From NCBI GenBank assembly GCA_022842225.1, contig JALHPX010000115.1, positions 1 through 6,851 of the forward strand: DNA of 6,851 bases, in the 5' to 3' direction. Below, piece after piece: positions 1-6,744 of the stretch. Below the pieces are notes generated by a model that was not told where the DNA came from, made no database searches, and saw only the letters and a list, made by a program, of their open reading frames with translations. Source of the stretch: a bacterium. Lineage in GTDB: Bacteria; Bdellovibrionota; FAC87; UBA2466. The translations under genes were made by a program, and so were the position numbers. The stretch's first letter is position 1. Each line of letters begins with the position of its first letter.

Positions 1-2
1 GG

Positions 3-68
3 GCCGAGTCGCCTCAAAAAACCAACACAGAAGTAGGCCAGTTTTTACAAGGTGACTGCCAAGATTGA
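3..68 (+). other. Possible 3' tail of an upstream gene
   Basis: The frame beginning at base 3 is open to the window edge and ends with TGA at 66-68. It gives about 21 residues, ending GDCQD, which I do not recognise. Its stop would overlap the TTG start of alr at 65-67, a geometry seen in translationally coupled genes. A competing frame beginning at base 1 ends with TAG at 34-36 (ending KKPTQK) and would leave a 28-base gap before alr. The window is too short to choose between them, and this may be only intergenic DNA. Confidence 0.2.
49..55 (+). promoter_or_regulatory. Ribosome binding site favouring the TTG start of alr
   Basis: AAGGTGA matches the anti-Shine-Dalgarno complement and ends nine bases before TTG at 65. 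No comparable site precedes the in-frame ATG at 89; the only candidate, GAGG at 67-70, is 18 bases away. This favours TTG but does not settle it. Confidence 0.4.
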
Positions 69-1210
69 GGCTGCCATCATGTGGCCCGATGGGTACGATT
101 TTTCAGTTTCCTTATCGGACCGTCGCAGAAGTGAATCTGCGGAGTCTGGTGAAGAATCTGCACACCTTGCGTAGTGAGAGTGGCAAAGAGATTTTGCCGG
201 TGGTGAAGGCGGATGCTTATGGGCATGGGATGGTGCCTGTGGCGAAGGCGTTGGTGAATCGTGGGTCTTGTCGGATGTTGCTCGTGGCGACGCTCGAAGA
301 GGCGCTGACCTTGCGAGAGCACTTGCCGAATGTGCAGATCTTGGTGCTCTCTAGTTTCTTTCCTCATCAAATCGACGCTTATATTCAGCACGGTATTTTG
401 CCGCTGATTCATTCTATGAGCCATTTGAAGTCGCTCTTGGGACGACGGGAATTGCCGGAGATTCATCTGAAAATCGATACCGGCATGAATCGACTGGGAA
501 TTCAGCTGGAGCAGGTGCCTGAGGCGCTGCGGATTGTGGAGAAACTGCCGATTAAGCTTTCGGGCATTAGCTCCCATTTTGCCGAGAGCGAAGATCTGCA
601 ATCCAAATTTACGGACAAGCAATTGGACGCGTTTATCGACGTGGTAGGAGAGTGTTTGCAGCGCCGCTTGCTGCATACCGATGCCAGGATCCATGTCGCC
701 AATACGGCGGGTTCGCTGCGCTCCAAATTTGTGCGCAGCACTTCTATCAGGCCCGGGCTCGGACTCTACGGGCTCAGTCCCAATCAGAATCTGCCGCACT
801 CAAAAGATCTCGTGCCGATTCTAGATTGGAAGACGCGTATTTTGTGTATCAAGACAGTTGGCTCGGGTGATTCGATTGGATATGGGCGGACTTATTCGCC
901 CAAGCGCAAAGAGAAAATTGCGATTTTGCCGATTGGTTATGCCGACGGCTATCCGCGTCTGCTCAGTAACCGCGCACATGTTTTAGTGAATGGCCGCAAG
1001 AGCGCGGTGCGAGGGCGAGTGTCGATGGATCTCATCGCTGTCGATGTGACCAGTGTGCCGGGGGTGCGCGAAGGCCAGGCGGTTACTCTCATTGGCAGCC
1101 ATGGTCGCCACAGCCTTACGGGCTGGGACCTCGCGCGTTGGGCCGAAACCATTCCTTATGAAATCTTTTGTGGGCTTTCGCCGCGCGTGCCGCGCGTTTA
1201 TCTCGATTAG
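65..1210 (+). CDS. alr: Alanine racemase (PLP-dependent, fold type III)
   Basis: Interconverts L- and D-alanine in the cytoplasm, supplying D-Ala for peptidoglycan. The 381-residue length is normal for the family. The PLP-binding motif VVKADAYGHG lies at 46-55 with Schiff-base Lys48. KIDTGMNRLG at 136-145 carries the Lys that is carbamylated in characterised homologues and the Arg that contacts PLP. HVANTAGSL follows at 210-218 and RPGLGLYG at 229-236. IGYGRTY at 271-277 carries the catalytic Tyr273 of the C-terminal beta domain, and GRVSMD is at 317-322. All key residues are present, so it should be active. The start is uncertain: TTG at 65 has AAGGTGA nine bases upstream, while ATG at 89 (373 residues) lacks a close ribosome site but gives an N-terminus nearer the usual family length. 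The stop codon overlaps that of purT on the other strand. Identification is secure. Confidence 0.95.
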   Translation: MRLPSCGPMGTIFQFPYRTVAEVNLRSLVKNLHTLRSESGKEILPVVKADAYGHGMVPVAKALVNRGSCRMLLVATLEEALTLREHLPNVQILVLSSFFPHQIDAYIQHGILPLIHSMSHLKSLLGRRELPEIHLKIDTGMNRLGIQLEQVPEALRIVEKLPIKLSGISSHFAESEDLQSKFTDKQLDAFIDVVGECLQRRLLHTDARIHVANTAGSLRSKFVRSTSIRPGLGLYGLSPNQNLPHSKDLVPILDWKTRILCIKTVGSGDSIGYGRTYSPKRKEKIAILPIGYADGYPRLLSNRAHVLVNGRKSAVRGRVSMDLIAVDVTSVPGVREGQAVTLIGSHGRHSLTGWDLARWAETIPYEIFCGLSPRVPRVYLD

Positions 1211-2370
1211 TAAATAATTTGCACGGCGTCGGCCGTTTTTACCGCTAGCTTGCGCGCCGCATTTGTCGTCGTGGCATTGGCCAACGCAACTCCCATCCGT
1301 CGGTAAGGGCGGGAAGTGGGTTTGCCAAAAATGCGCACGTCGGTGTGTTTTTGGCTAAGTGCCTTGTCGACACCCTCGTAGCCCACATTTGTGCCATCGC
1401 GATCCGCCAAGATCACCGCCGATGCCGAGGGCCCGCGGTAGCGAATCGTGGGAATTGGCAATCCCAAGATCGCGCGCACATGCAGATCAAATTCCGATAA
1501 ATCCTGGGAGATTAAAGTCACCATCCCCGTGTCGTGTGGGCGAGGGGAGAGCTCCGAGAAGATCACTTCTGTTTTCGTGATGAAAAATTCGACGCCAAAA
1601 ATGCCGGCGCCGCCAAGACGGTCGGTTACGCTTTTGGCCATCTTCTTGGCCTTAGCCAAGAGCTTGGGGGAAATACGAGCAGGCATCCACGATTCACGAT
1701 AATCGCCACGTTCCTGCCGATGGCCGATGGGGTCCACAAAGAGCGTGGGGCCGTTTTTTTGTTTTATCGTCAGCAGCGTAATCTCTAACTCGAAATCGAT
1801 AAACTCCTCGACGATAACGCGCGCCTTGTCGCCGCGCATACCCTGACAGGCGTAGTCCCAGGCATCGGCAATCTTTGCCCTGGACTTCACTGTCGATTGG
1901 CCTTTGCCCGAAGACGACATGACAGGCTTTACCACCACTGGGTAGCCAATGAGTTCTGCTTGTTGCGCCAATTCACTCTGCGAGCTGGCATAGGCAAAAC
2001 GCGCGGTGCGCAGTTTTAATTCCTTGGCGGCAACATCACGAATGGCATCGCGATTCATGGTCAAATGCGCCGCTTCGGCAGTGGGCACTACCGTGATGCC
2101 CGACTTTTCAAAATCGCGCAGCTTCTCCGTTCGAATGGCTTCTACTTCCGGCACGATGAAATCGGGTGCGTGTTTGCGAACCACTTCGGCCAGAGCTTCC
2201 GCGTTGAGCATGTCGATGACTTCAAAGCCGTCCGCCACTTGCATAGCTGGAGCCCCTGCGTATTTATCGACGGCAATGACAGTGTGGCCTAAGCGTTTAG
2301 CGGAGATAACAACTTCTTTTCCGAGTTCGCCAGAGCCGAGTAGGAGAAATTTTTTGGGGGTGCGCTTCAT
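1207..2370 (-). CDS. purT: Formate-dependent phosphoribosylglycinamide formyltransferase 2
   Basis: ATP-grasp enzyme making formyl-GAR from GAR, formate and ATP, the folate-independent version of the third step of purine synthesis. From the ATG at 2370 it is 387 residues, close to the 392 of E. coli PurT. Near the N-terminus is LLGSGELGKE (about 10-19), the GAR-site loop. KPVMSSSGKGQ at about 148-158 is the ATP-binding glycine loop. Metal-binding acidic residues lie in GVEFF and in FSELSPRPHDTGMVTL (about 271-286). The C-terminal GKP...YRRMGVALA (about 349-363) has the Lys and Arg pair that bind phosphate. All signature residues are intact. An in-frame TTG at 2379 would add three residues; no clear Shine-Dalgarno supports either start, and ATG fits the family. 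It is the last gene of the minus-strand cluster, 24 bases after the phosphatase stop, so it is probably cotranscribed. Its TAA overlaps the alr TAG by three of four bases. Confidence 0.96.
   Translation of the reverse strand: MKRTPKKFLLLGSGELGKEVVISAKRLGHTVIAVDKYAGAPAMQVADGFEVIDMLNAEALAEVVRKHAPDFIVPEVEAIRTEKLRDFEKSGITVVPTAEAAHLTMNRDAIRDVAAKELKLRTARFAYASSQSELAQQAELIGYPVVVKPVMSSSGKGQSTVKSRAKIADAWDYACQGMRGDKARVIVEEFIDFELEITLLTIKQKNGPTLFVDPIGHRQERGDYRESWMPARISPKLLAKAKKMAKSVTDRLGGAGIFGVEFFITKTEVIFSELSPRPHDTGMVTLISQDLSEFDLHVRAILGLPIPTIRYRGPSASAVILADRDGTNVGYEGVDKALSQKHTDVRIFGKPTSRPYRRMGVALANATTTNAARKLAVKTADAVQIIY
1223..1240 (+). terminator. Candidate intrinsic terminator of alr, inside the purT 3' end
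   Basis: A perfect five-base inverted repeat, ACGGC (1223-1227) and GCCGT (1232-1236), encloses the loop GTCG and runs directly into TTTTT at 1236-1240. It begins 12 bases after the alr stop. The order stem then U-tract fits termination on the + strand. The same bases encode the last residues of PurT on the other strand. The stem is short, so efficiency is uncertain. Confidence 0.45.
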
Positions 2371-2394
2371 GGCGGCCAAATTGGCACTTTGACG

Positions 2395-3537
2395 TTACTT
2401 TTTCAAGTAGAGCGCGCGCGGGTCCACGGTGAGCTGAAGCAGCGTGATATCGTCGGTCAGAGCCGACATATCGGAAGCCACCGCCGCCAGCTCGTTCTGA
2501 ATATCTTGCATGTCGGGCCAGCTATCATGCTTGCGAATACGTTCTTCGATCCAGGCTTCCATGGATTTGGGCGCTGCAATGGGCTCTAGCCCGCGAGTCG
2601 CAAGCACCAGGTAGTCACCCGGTTCTAAGGACCATTCATTCTCGTGAAAGGTGCCCAGAGCGGAATCATTTAGCGGCGGAGAATGTTTCACTGGCATAGA
2701 CGCGAGCTTCCCGCCTCGCCAAATCATGGGCCGCAGCCCGCCTGCGGTAGCAAATCGAAAAGTCAGCGAGCTGCGATCTAAAATTCCATAAAACAAGTGC
2801 AGGTCTGCTGCTTTCACCGGCACTTCACTTTGCACGTGCTGGCCCAGCGCTAAAAGAAAATCTCCTGCTGTTTGGAAGTCTTCGCGGATTTGTTCCACTC
2901 GCAGCTTGAGGAGCGCCGATAAAAGCGCTGCGGCCATGCCGTGAGTTTGAGAATCGGCCAATAAAAATCCAAATCGCTTCTTGTCGCCAAATTCAAAAAT
3001 ATCATAGTAGTCGCCGCCCACTCCGTGAGAGGGAAAAAAACGAGCGCCCAGAGTTACTCCCGGAATCTTGGGTAAAGTGGAAGGCAGCAGGGCTTTTTGG
3101 ATCTCGGCGGCAATCTGAATGTGTTGTTCGAGTTTCTGTACTAGTAGCGCCGTTGAATCCGCCAGCTGCGATTGGCTGGCGCCGATGGATTGAATGGTTT
3201 TTCGCAAACTCGCGTTTTCGTTGCGGGCGTTTACAAAACGGGTAAAGCTAGTGAGAACCGCTGCACTATTGTGTTCCCAGAAATCAGCACTGAAGGGAAT
3301 CGCGAGCAGGGATTGCGCTGGCGTGGTGCCTTCGGGAATCAGAACGGCGATCGGCTTAGCGAGAGCTTCGACTTTGGATGCCACGTTTTGAAACGCCGAG
3401 TGCTCGATCACCAAGCCATCCCAACCAGAACTGCGCGCAAGCTCTTCCCAGCTTCGCACCGCCGTACAGTTGCTTCCACCTTTGGAATGCTTTTGCCAAG
3501 TTTTGAATAACTGCTCGCCCCAAAGCAGAAACTTCAT
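2395..3537 (-). CDS. Receiver-like plus SpoIIE-type (PP2C/RsbU) phosphatase domain protein, active site altered
   Basis: Cytoplasmic regulator of 380 residues. Residues 1-100 read as a degenerate response-regulator receiver: strands around FLLWG, DGLVIE, PIAVLI and a closing IPF. Glu45 is where the phospho-acceptor Asp is expected and Ile80 where the conserved Lys of the KPF motif is expected. Residues 104-150 form a likely signalling helix leading into IQKALLP (146-152), the typical start of the SpoIIE/RsbU domain. VGGDYYD (173-179) and DDIT (362-365) are conserved, and Asp195 of the usual D-x-x-G-H-G motif is kept, although that motif reads DSQTHG. The usual TDG metal-binding motif reads TRG at 314-316, so the Asp is Arg315. 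Such proteins normally dephosphorylate Ser/Thr on anti-sigma antagonists; activity here is doubtful. Its ATG overlaps the stop of the upstream LapA-like gene as ATGA, implying translational coupling. No anti-sigma or STAS partner gene is in view. Confidence 0.85.
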   Translation of the reverse strand: MKFLLWGEQLFKTWQKHSKGGSNCTAVRSWEELARSSGWDGLVIEHSAFQNVASKVEALAKPIAVLIPEGTTPAQSLLAIPFSADFWEHNSAAVLTSFTRFVNARNENASLRKTIQSIGASQSQLADSTALLVQKLEQHIQIAAEIQKALLPSTLPKIPGVTLGARFFPSHGVGGDYYDIFEFGDKKRFGFLLADSQTHGMAAALLSALLKLRVEQIREDFQTAGDFLLALGQHVQSEVPVKAADLHLFYGILDRSSLTFRFATAGGLRPMIWRGGKLASMPVKHSPPLNDSALGTFHENEWSLEPGDYLVLATRGLEPIAAPKSMEAWIEERIRKHDSWPDMQDIQNELAAVASDMSALTDDITLLQLTVDPRALYLKK

Positions 3538-3893
3538 GGAAGATTCTCGGTAATGGAGAAGGCTTTGGGATTTCCTTCGGCCAGCGGATCGACAGGTGCC
3601 ACATCCGCCATCGGGGTGCCCATGATTTCTGCTTGTTCAAACTTACGCAGCCGTTTTTTTAGGGCCTGGTTTTGCATCAATAGGGAGAGGATTTCAAAAC
3701 TCCCCAACAGAGCTCCCAGCACCAAACCAATCAGCACACTCGACATCACCACAAAGCCCAATGCACTCGGACCATGGCGGTATCTGCCGATTTCTAAAAT
3801 CACTTCTTCGCGATTGGCTTCGACGAATGTAACGCCTAGATAGGTCAGGCCGATGAGAGCGATAAAAACGCCGATGGTCTTGAGTCCGCGCAT
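3534..3893 (-). CDS. Small LapA-like (DUF1049-type) inner-membrane protein
   Basis: A 119-residue protein with two predicted membrane helices, about 5-23 and 43-64, joined by a short loop containing FVEANREEV. A charged amphipathic helix follows (about 66-90, LLMQNQALKKRLRKFEQ), then a Pro/Ala-rich tail with no clear fold. This plan matches the LapA domain family: two helices, an FxxxN-like loop and a cytoplasmic coil. In E. coli LapA acts with LapB in lipopolysaccharide assembly control; the role here is inferred from fold only, and no lapB gene is in the window. The tail is longer than the short coil of many LapA proteins. ATG at 3893 has AGAGGA eight bases upstream. It follows the PHP-like gene by 25 bases and overlaps the phosphatase start by four. 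The pairing suggests the tail or coil could contact that cytoplasmic regulator, which is speculation. Confidence 0.7.
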   Translation of the reverse strand: MRGLKTIGVFIALIGLTYLGVTFVEANREEVILEIGRYRHGPSALGFVVMSSVLIGLVLGALLGSFEILSLLMQNQALKKRLRKFEQAEIMGTPMADVAPVDPLAEGNPKAFSITENLP

Positions 3894-3901
3894 GGAAAGA
3901 G

Positions 3902-3907
3902 TCCTCT
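3902..3907 (-). promoter_or_regulatory. Ribosome binding site of the LapA-like gene
   Basis: AGAGGA on the minus strand lies eight bases before the ATG at 3893. A second purine block, AGGAG, sits farther up at 3910-3914. This is the clearest Shine-Dalgarno in the cluster and the only junction in the first four genes with an independent site rather than start/stop overlap. Confidence 0.6.
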
Positions 3908-3918
3908 AACTCCTATTT

Positions 3919-5124
3919 TTATCGAACATAGATAGGATTGTAAAACGCGTACGGTGCTTCGCGATTATATAACAAGCCGAGCGGGGTGCGGGCCTCGATC
4001 CCAATCTCCAGGCGATAGGCACCTGTCGACTCTGGCGGCAGGTTGTAGCTCACCAAGCTCTGTTCAGGCTTCTCCCACTGCGTCACTAATTTGCCGTCAC
4101 GCACCAGTCGCAGCACGGGCTTAAGCTTTAGTAACTCGGGCTCGAGTTCCGTCTCAAATTTACAGCCGCTCAAAGCGGAAGGGGCCGTGTCCCCGGGAGC
4201 ATAGCTTTTGCTAGGGCAATTGAGCCCCCAATCGGAGGCATAACGAGCAAATCGCAGGGGGAAGAATAGCGCTGAGCGGCCGCGCATCAGAGCTTCATAC
4301 GTTTGCTGTCGCCTCGCTTCAAAATTTTCCGCTGGAGGCGCGTCGAGCAATACGGCATTCAAGGCAGCCGGCAAAATCGCGCGCGAGAAACTCCATTCCG
4401 GCGCCACCCACTGGGGCAAGAAACTCTCAGAGCTGATTTCCTGTGAAGCCACTCCGAAGTGCCCCGGCGAAATCGTATTGATGGCATCCCAGCTCTCCAA
4501 GTTTTTTTGTGGGATCTGAATCGTGCGCAAGGCCGCTAGGAAATTATTAAAAGGGAAAATCAGGGCCGACATCAGCAGCGAGAGCGGAGCTGCCTCTTGC
4601 TGGTTGTGCACCAAAGTATCGACGTTTAATAGTTCGGTGCCTTCGGAAAACCGATCGAGCCGGTTCCAAGGGTGAGTGCGGCTGTCGGGGTGCGAAACGA
4701 TGAGAAACATTCCGGGTCGTGGATCGGTTCCCAGGAAGTGGCGCCACGCCACCTTGCTCAAAGCTTCGTCGGAGAGTTCTCTGGCTTGAGTGTGAGAATA
4801 AAACACCAATGCATGCCCCGCGGTGAGGTGGGCTTCCAGCTCGACGTAAACATCCACTCCGTCGTAGTTGCCTTCCAGTCCCACGCTGCGCGCGTGAGAA
4901 GATTTAGGATCGGCGATGACAATGAAATCAATTCCGTTTTGTTTCGCTTTTGCAGTTAGCAGCTCGAGTTTCTCGGCGGTAACCGGATGAGGTGAGCGTA
5001 CATGCAGAGCGCCCACCCGCACTCCCTGCTTGGGATTGGCGCTGGGAGTGTACCTCGGCGGCAGGAGCCAATAGAGCTCCAATACTCCCAAGATTAAAAT
5101 GACACTTCGAAATAGTCCGCGCAT
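3919..5124 (-). CDS. Membrane-anchored PHP/CehA-like protein with degraded metal site
   Basis: A 401-residue protein starting at ATG 5124, which shares one base with the stop of the upstream glycosyltransferase (TAATG); an open frame extends upstream to 5217 but lies inside that gene. An N-terminal hydrophobic helix (about 5-21) with no clear cleavage site suggests a signal anchor with the rest in the periplasm. Residues 36-230 follow the PHP plan seen in CehA/McbA-like metallohydrolases: GALHVRS (38-44), DFIVIADP (66-73), VELEAHLTAGHALVF (94-108), LIVSHPD (141-147) and GVASQE (224-229). The C-terminal part, with EALMRGRSALFF (277-288) and a beta-rich region ending FYNPIYVR, matches the layout of the same family. 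Several ligands are lost: the second His of HxH is Arg43 and the TDH His is Pro73. The only two cysteines, 303 and 321, could form a periplasmic disulfide. Catalysis is unlikely or altered; a binding or structural role is possible. Confidence 0.65.
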   Translation of the reverse strand: MRGLFRSVILILGVLELYWLLPPRYTPSANPKQGVRVGALHVRSPHPVTAEKLELLTAKAKQNGIDFIVIADPKSSHARSVGLEGNYDGVDVYVELEAHLTAGHALVFYSHTQARELSDEALSKVAWRHFLGTDPRPGMFLIVSHPDSRTHPWNRLDRFSEGTELLNVDTLVHNQQEAAPLSLLMSALIFPFNNFLAALRTIQIPQKNLESWDAINTISPGHFGVASQEISSESFLPQWVAPEWSFSRAILPAALNAVLLDAPPAENFEARRQQTYEALMRGRSALFFPLRFARYASDWGLNCPSKSYAPGDTAPSALSGCKFETELEPELLKLKPVLRLVRDGKLVTQWEKPEQSLVSYNLPPESTGAYRLEIGIEARTPLGLLYNREAPYAFYNPIYVR

Positions 5125-6632
5125 TACTTTTCCAACCGCACTAACTCGATGTTTTCTACTTTCTGACCAGCCACTGCAATGAGGTACTTTTTGATGACGG
5201 TGCGCTTTGCAAAACAATTCAACTCCGCAGGGAGTTGCGGATTATCGCCTGCCATCCAGTAGTAAATCGCTTCGCGCTGACATGGGTCAACCGGTGACAG
5301 CGTAAAGTGGCTGCGCCGTCCGATATCAAGTTGCAGAGCATCCGCCCGATTGAACAAAAACAAGCTAGTCCATTGGTAGTTCGGCAAAAAGATCGGCGCC
5401 TTGACCGGCTGGTTCTTTAGTTCCTCAGTCGCAAGCGCAGCATATTCCATACGTGCTTGGGGTACGCGCATGCGATCTTTGTATGGCGGGATAAAGCGCA
5501 GCGGAGCAAAAAGGTGAATCGTCAGGGCAATGGAGCAAACCCATGCCGGAATAAAACTCACCAGCATGAGAAGCCAGTTCCAGGTCTTAAACGAGCTGAT
5601 TTGGCAAATGCGCTCCATCACGGGCCACGCCGCGAGGTACATCACGATGACCCAATTGGCCTCGAGAGTTGCCGTCAAAGATTTGTAAGTGAAGTAGAGT
5701 GCGGGAAATAGGAAAAACACGACGCAAGGCTGTAAGCGCGGGTCGGTCCAAAGGTATCTCCACACCAGAGTGATACGAGGTAAAAACAAGAGCGGCAAAA
5801 ATCCCACAAGCAGCCCCTGCACGCCCCAGAATTCTACAAATTTTCCCCAAGAGAAGCCGCCGATTCCGCCCATGTGATTCCACTGAAAGCGAAACGGAAG
5901 ATAGTCGTGCTGCTGGTTGAAATAAAATACGGGTAGCCCGAGTAACCCTGCCACCAAGAGGTGCAGCGCAAATCCCTTCCACCACGCTCGCGTTTTAGTT
6001 CGGGTGATAAAGGTCAGCGCCGAGCAGATCACGGCCAAGGCCATAGTGTACTTACTCAGTAGTCCCAGCCCTAAAATGCAGCCGCCCATCAGCCAATCAA
6101 TCGGAGAGATGGGGCTATTGTGGTAGACGCGCGTGACGGGATCGCAATTCCAGGACTCCAAGCGGGCGTGGATGCGACTCGTCCAGGTCAGATAGAGCGT
6201 CCAAAAAAACACCAGCGGCAAATCCGGCGTCATCAGCGCGCCGCCGAAGAGGAAAAGGGGTGTGAGTAGGAACAAGGCGGCGAGTGTCGGTTTAGGACTG
6301 AGAAAAGCGACCAGCAGGGCGGTGCCGCTGGAGAAAAACAACGCGGGCAATCGGATGGCAAAAGCATTGTCGCCAAAGATGGCCGTCGAAAAGCGAATCG
6401 CCCAAGCTGTTAGCGGCGGGTGATCAAAATAACTGAGCGAGAAATTCTGCGCCCACGTCCAGTAATAAACTTCGTCTTCGGAGAGCGGGATTACCAACGA
6501 GAAAAAGCAATGCAGAAGCGCTGTAAAAAACAGCAGCCAGAGAAAACGCGTCCAGTGTTTTCCTTGGCCGGAAGCCCCCACGTGGAGGTGCGACATCCGG
6601 CCGGCGCCCAATTGTGACTGAGCAGCGAACAA
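5124..6632 (-). CDS. GT39/ArnT-like polyprenyl-phosphate-sugar glycosyltransferase, inner membrane
   Basis: A polytopic GT-C enzyme of 502 residues, expected to move a sugar from a polyprenyl-phosphate donor to an envelope acceptor on the periplasmic side. After the first helix (about 29-48) comes the first periplasmic loop with LSEDEVYYW (50-58), carrying the acidic catalytic residues, and YFDHPPLTAW (68-77), a signature of the ArnT-like branch. MTPDLPL (134-140), LLSKYT (191-196) and EANW (324-327) also fit that branch. About ten to twelve hydrophobic segments run to about residue 376, followed by a soluble C-terminal domain (about 385-502) with two cysteines (451, 473) that might pair. Donor and acceptor cannot be told: no aminoarabinose synthesis genes are present, so arnT is not assigned. 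The TTG at 6632 has AGAAGG nine bases upstream; ATG at 6596 (490 residues) lacks one. It is first in the minus-strand cluster. Confidence 0.88.
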   Translation of the reverse strand: MFAAQSQLGAGRMSHLHVGASGQGKHWTRFLWLLFFTALLHCFFSLVIPLSEDEVYYWTWAQNFSLSYFDHPPLTAWAIRFSTAIFGDNAFAIRLPALFFSSGTALLVAFLSPKPTLAALFLLTPLFLFGGALMTPDLPLVFFWTLYLTWTSRIHARLESWNCDPVTRVYHNSPISPIDWLMGGCILGLGLLSKYTMALAVICSALTFITRTKTRAWWKGFALHLLVAGLLGLPVFYFNQQHDYLPFRFQWNHMGGIGGFSWGKFVEFWGVQGLLVGFLPLLFLPRITLVWRYLWTDPRLQPCVVFFLFPALYFTYKSLTATLEANWVIVMYLAAWPVMERICQISSFKTWNWLLMLVSFIPAWVCSIALTIHLFAPLRFIPPYKDRMRVPQARMEYAALATEELKNQPVKAPIFLPNYQWTSLFLFNRADALQLDIGRRSHFTLSPVDPCQREAIYYWMAGDNPQLPAELNCFAKRTVIKKYLIAVAGQKVENIELVRLEK

Positions 6633-6641
6633 CGTGTTTTG

Positions 6642-6647
6642 CCTTCT
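6642..6647 (-). promoter_or_regulatory. Ribosome binding site favouring the TTG start of the glycosyltransferase
   Basis: AGAAGG on the minus strand is nine bases before TTG at 6632. The alternative ATG at 6596 is preceded by a GC-rich stretch without a purine-rich match. Confidence 0.4.
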
Positions 6648-6681
6648 TTGCCAGAAGTTATGCCAAGGTCAGTACGTCGGC

Positions 6682-6687
6682 ATTGTA
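6682..6687 (-). promoter_or_regulatory. Weak promoter -10 candidate for the minus-strand cluster
   Basis: TACAAT on the minus strand matches five of six bases of the sigma-70 -10 consensus and would place a start site about 40 bases before the TTG at 6632. The region 17-18 bases farther upstream is T-rich (around 6705-6711) but is not a good -35. It is proposed mainly because the cluster needs a promoter in the gap from 6633 to 6771. Confidence 0.2.
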
Positions 6688-6744
6688 CACGTGAGCAAGG
6701 CCGTGGAAAAAGGCCAAACTAAAAAGAAATTTGAGATCTAATGC

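Noticed and set aside
77..799. 240-codon open frame antisense to alr
   Set aside because: It lies wholly inside alr on the other strand, is rich in His, Gln and Arg as expected of an antisense shadow, and shows no recognisable motif.
1181..1197. Tandem CCGCGCGT repeat near the end of alr
   Set aside because: Two copies only, explained by the repeated Pro-Arg-Val coding at the C-terminus.
2006..2392. 128-codon + strand open frame over the purT 5' end
   Set aside because: Ser/Met/Ala-rich antisense shadow of PurT coding sequence with no domain signal.
5125..5217. 31-codon upstream extension of the PHP-like gene
   Set aside because: It would lie entirely within the glycosyltransferase coding sequence; the ATG at 5124 sits exactly at that gene's stop and begins just before the hydrophobic anchor.
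5587..5985. 132-codon open frame in another frame of the glycosyltransferase gene
   Set aside because: It is on the same strand but out of frame with a gene whose motifs are clear; its composition is Arg-rich and unlike a real protein.
3919..6632. arnT/aminoarabinose lipid A modification operon
   Set aside because: The glycosyltransferase has ArnT-like motifs, but none of the other arn genes are present, so the donor sugar cannot be assigned.
6698..6717. GGCC...GGCC inverted repeat
   Set aside because: Only four pairs around a nine-base loop, with no U-tract in a useful position on either strand.
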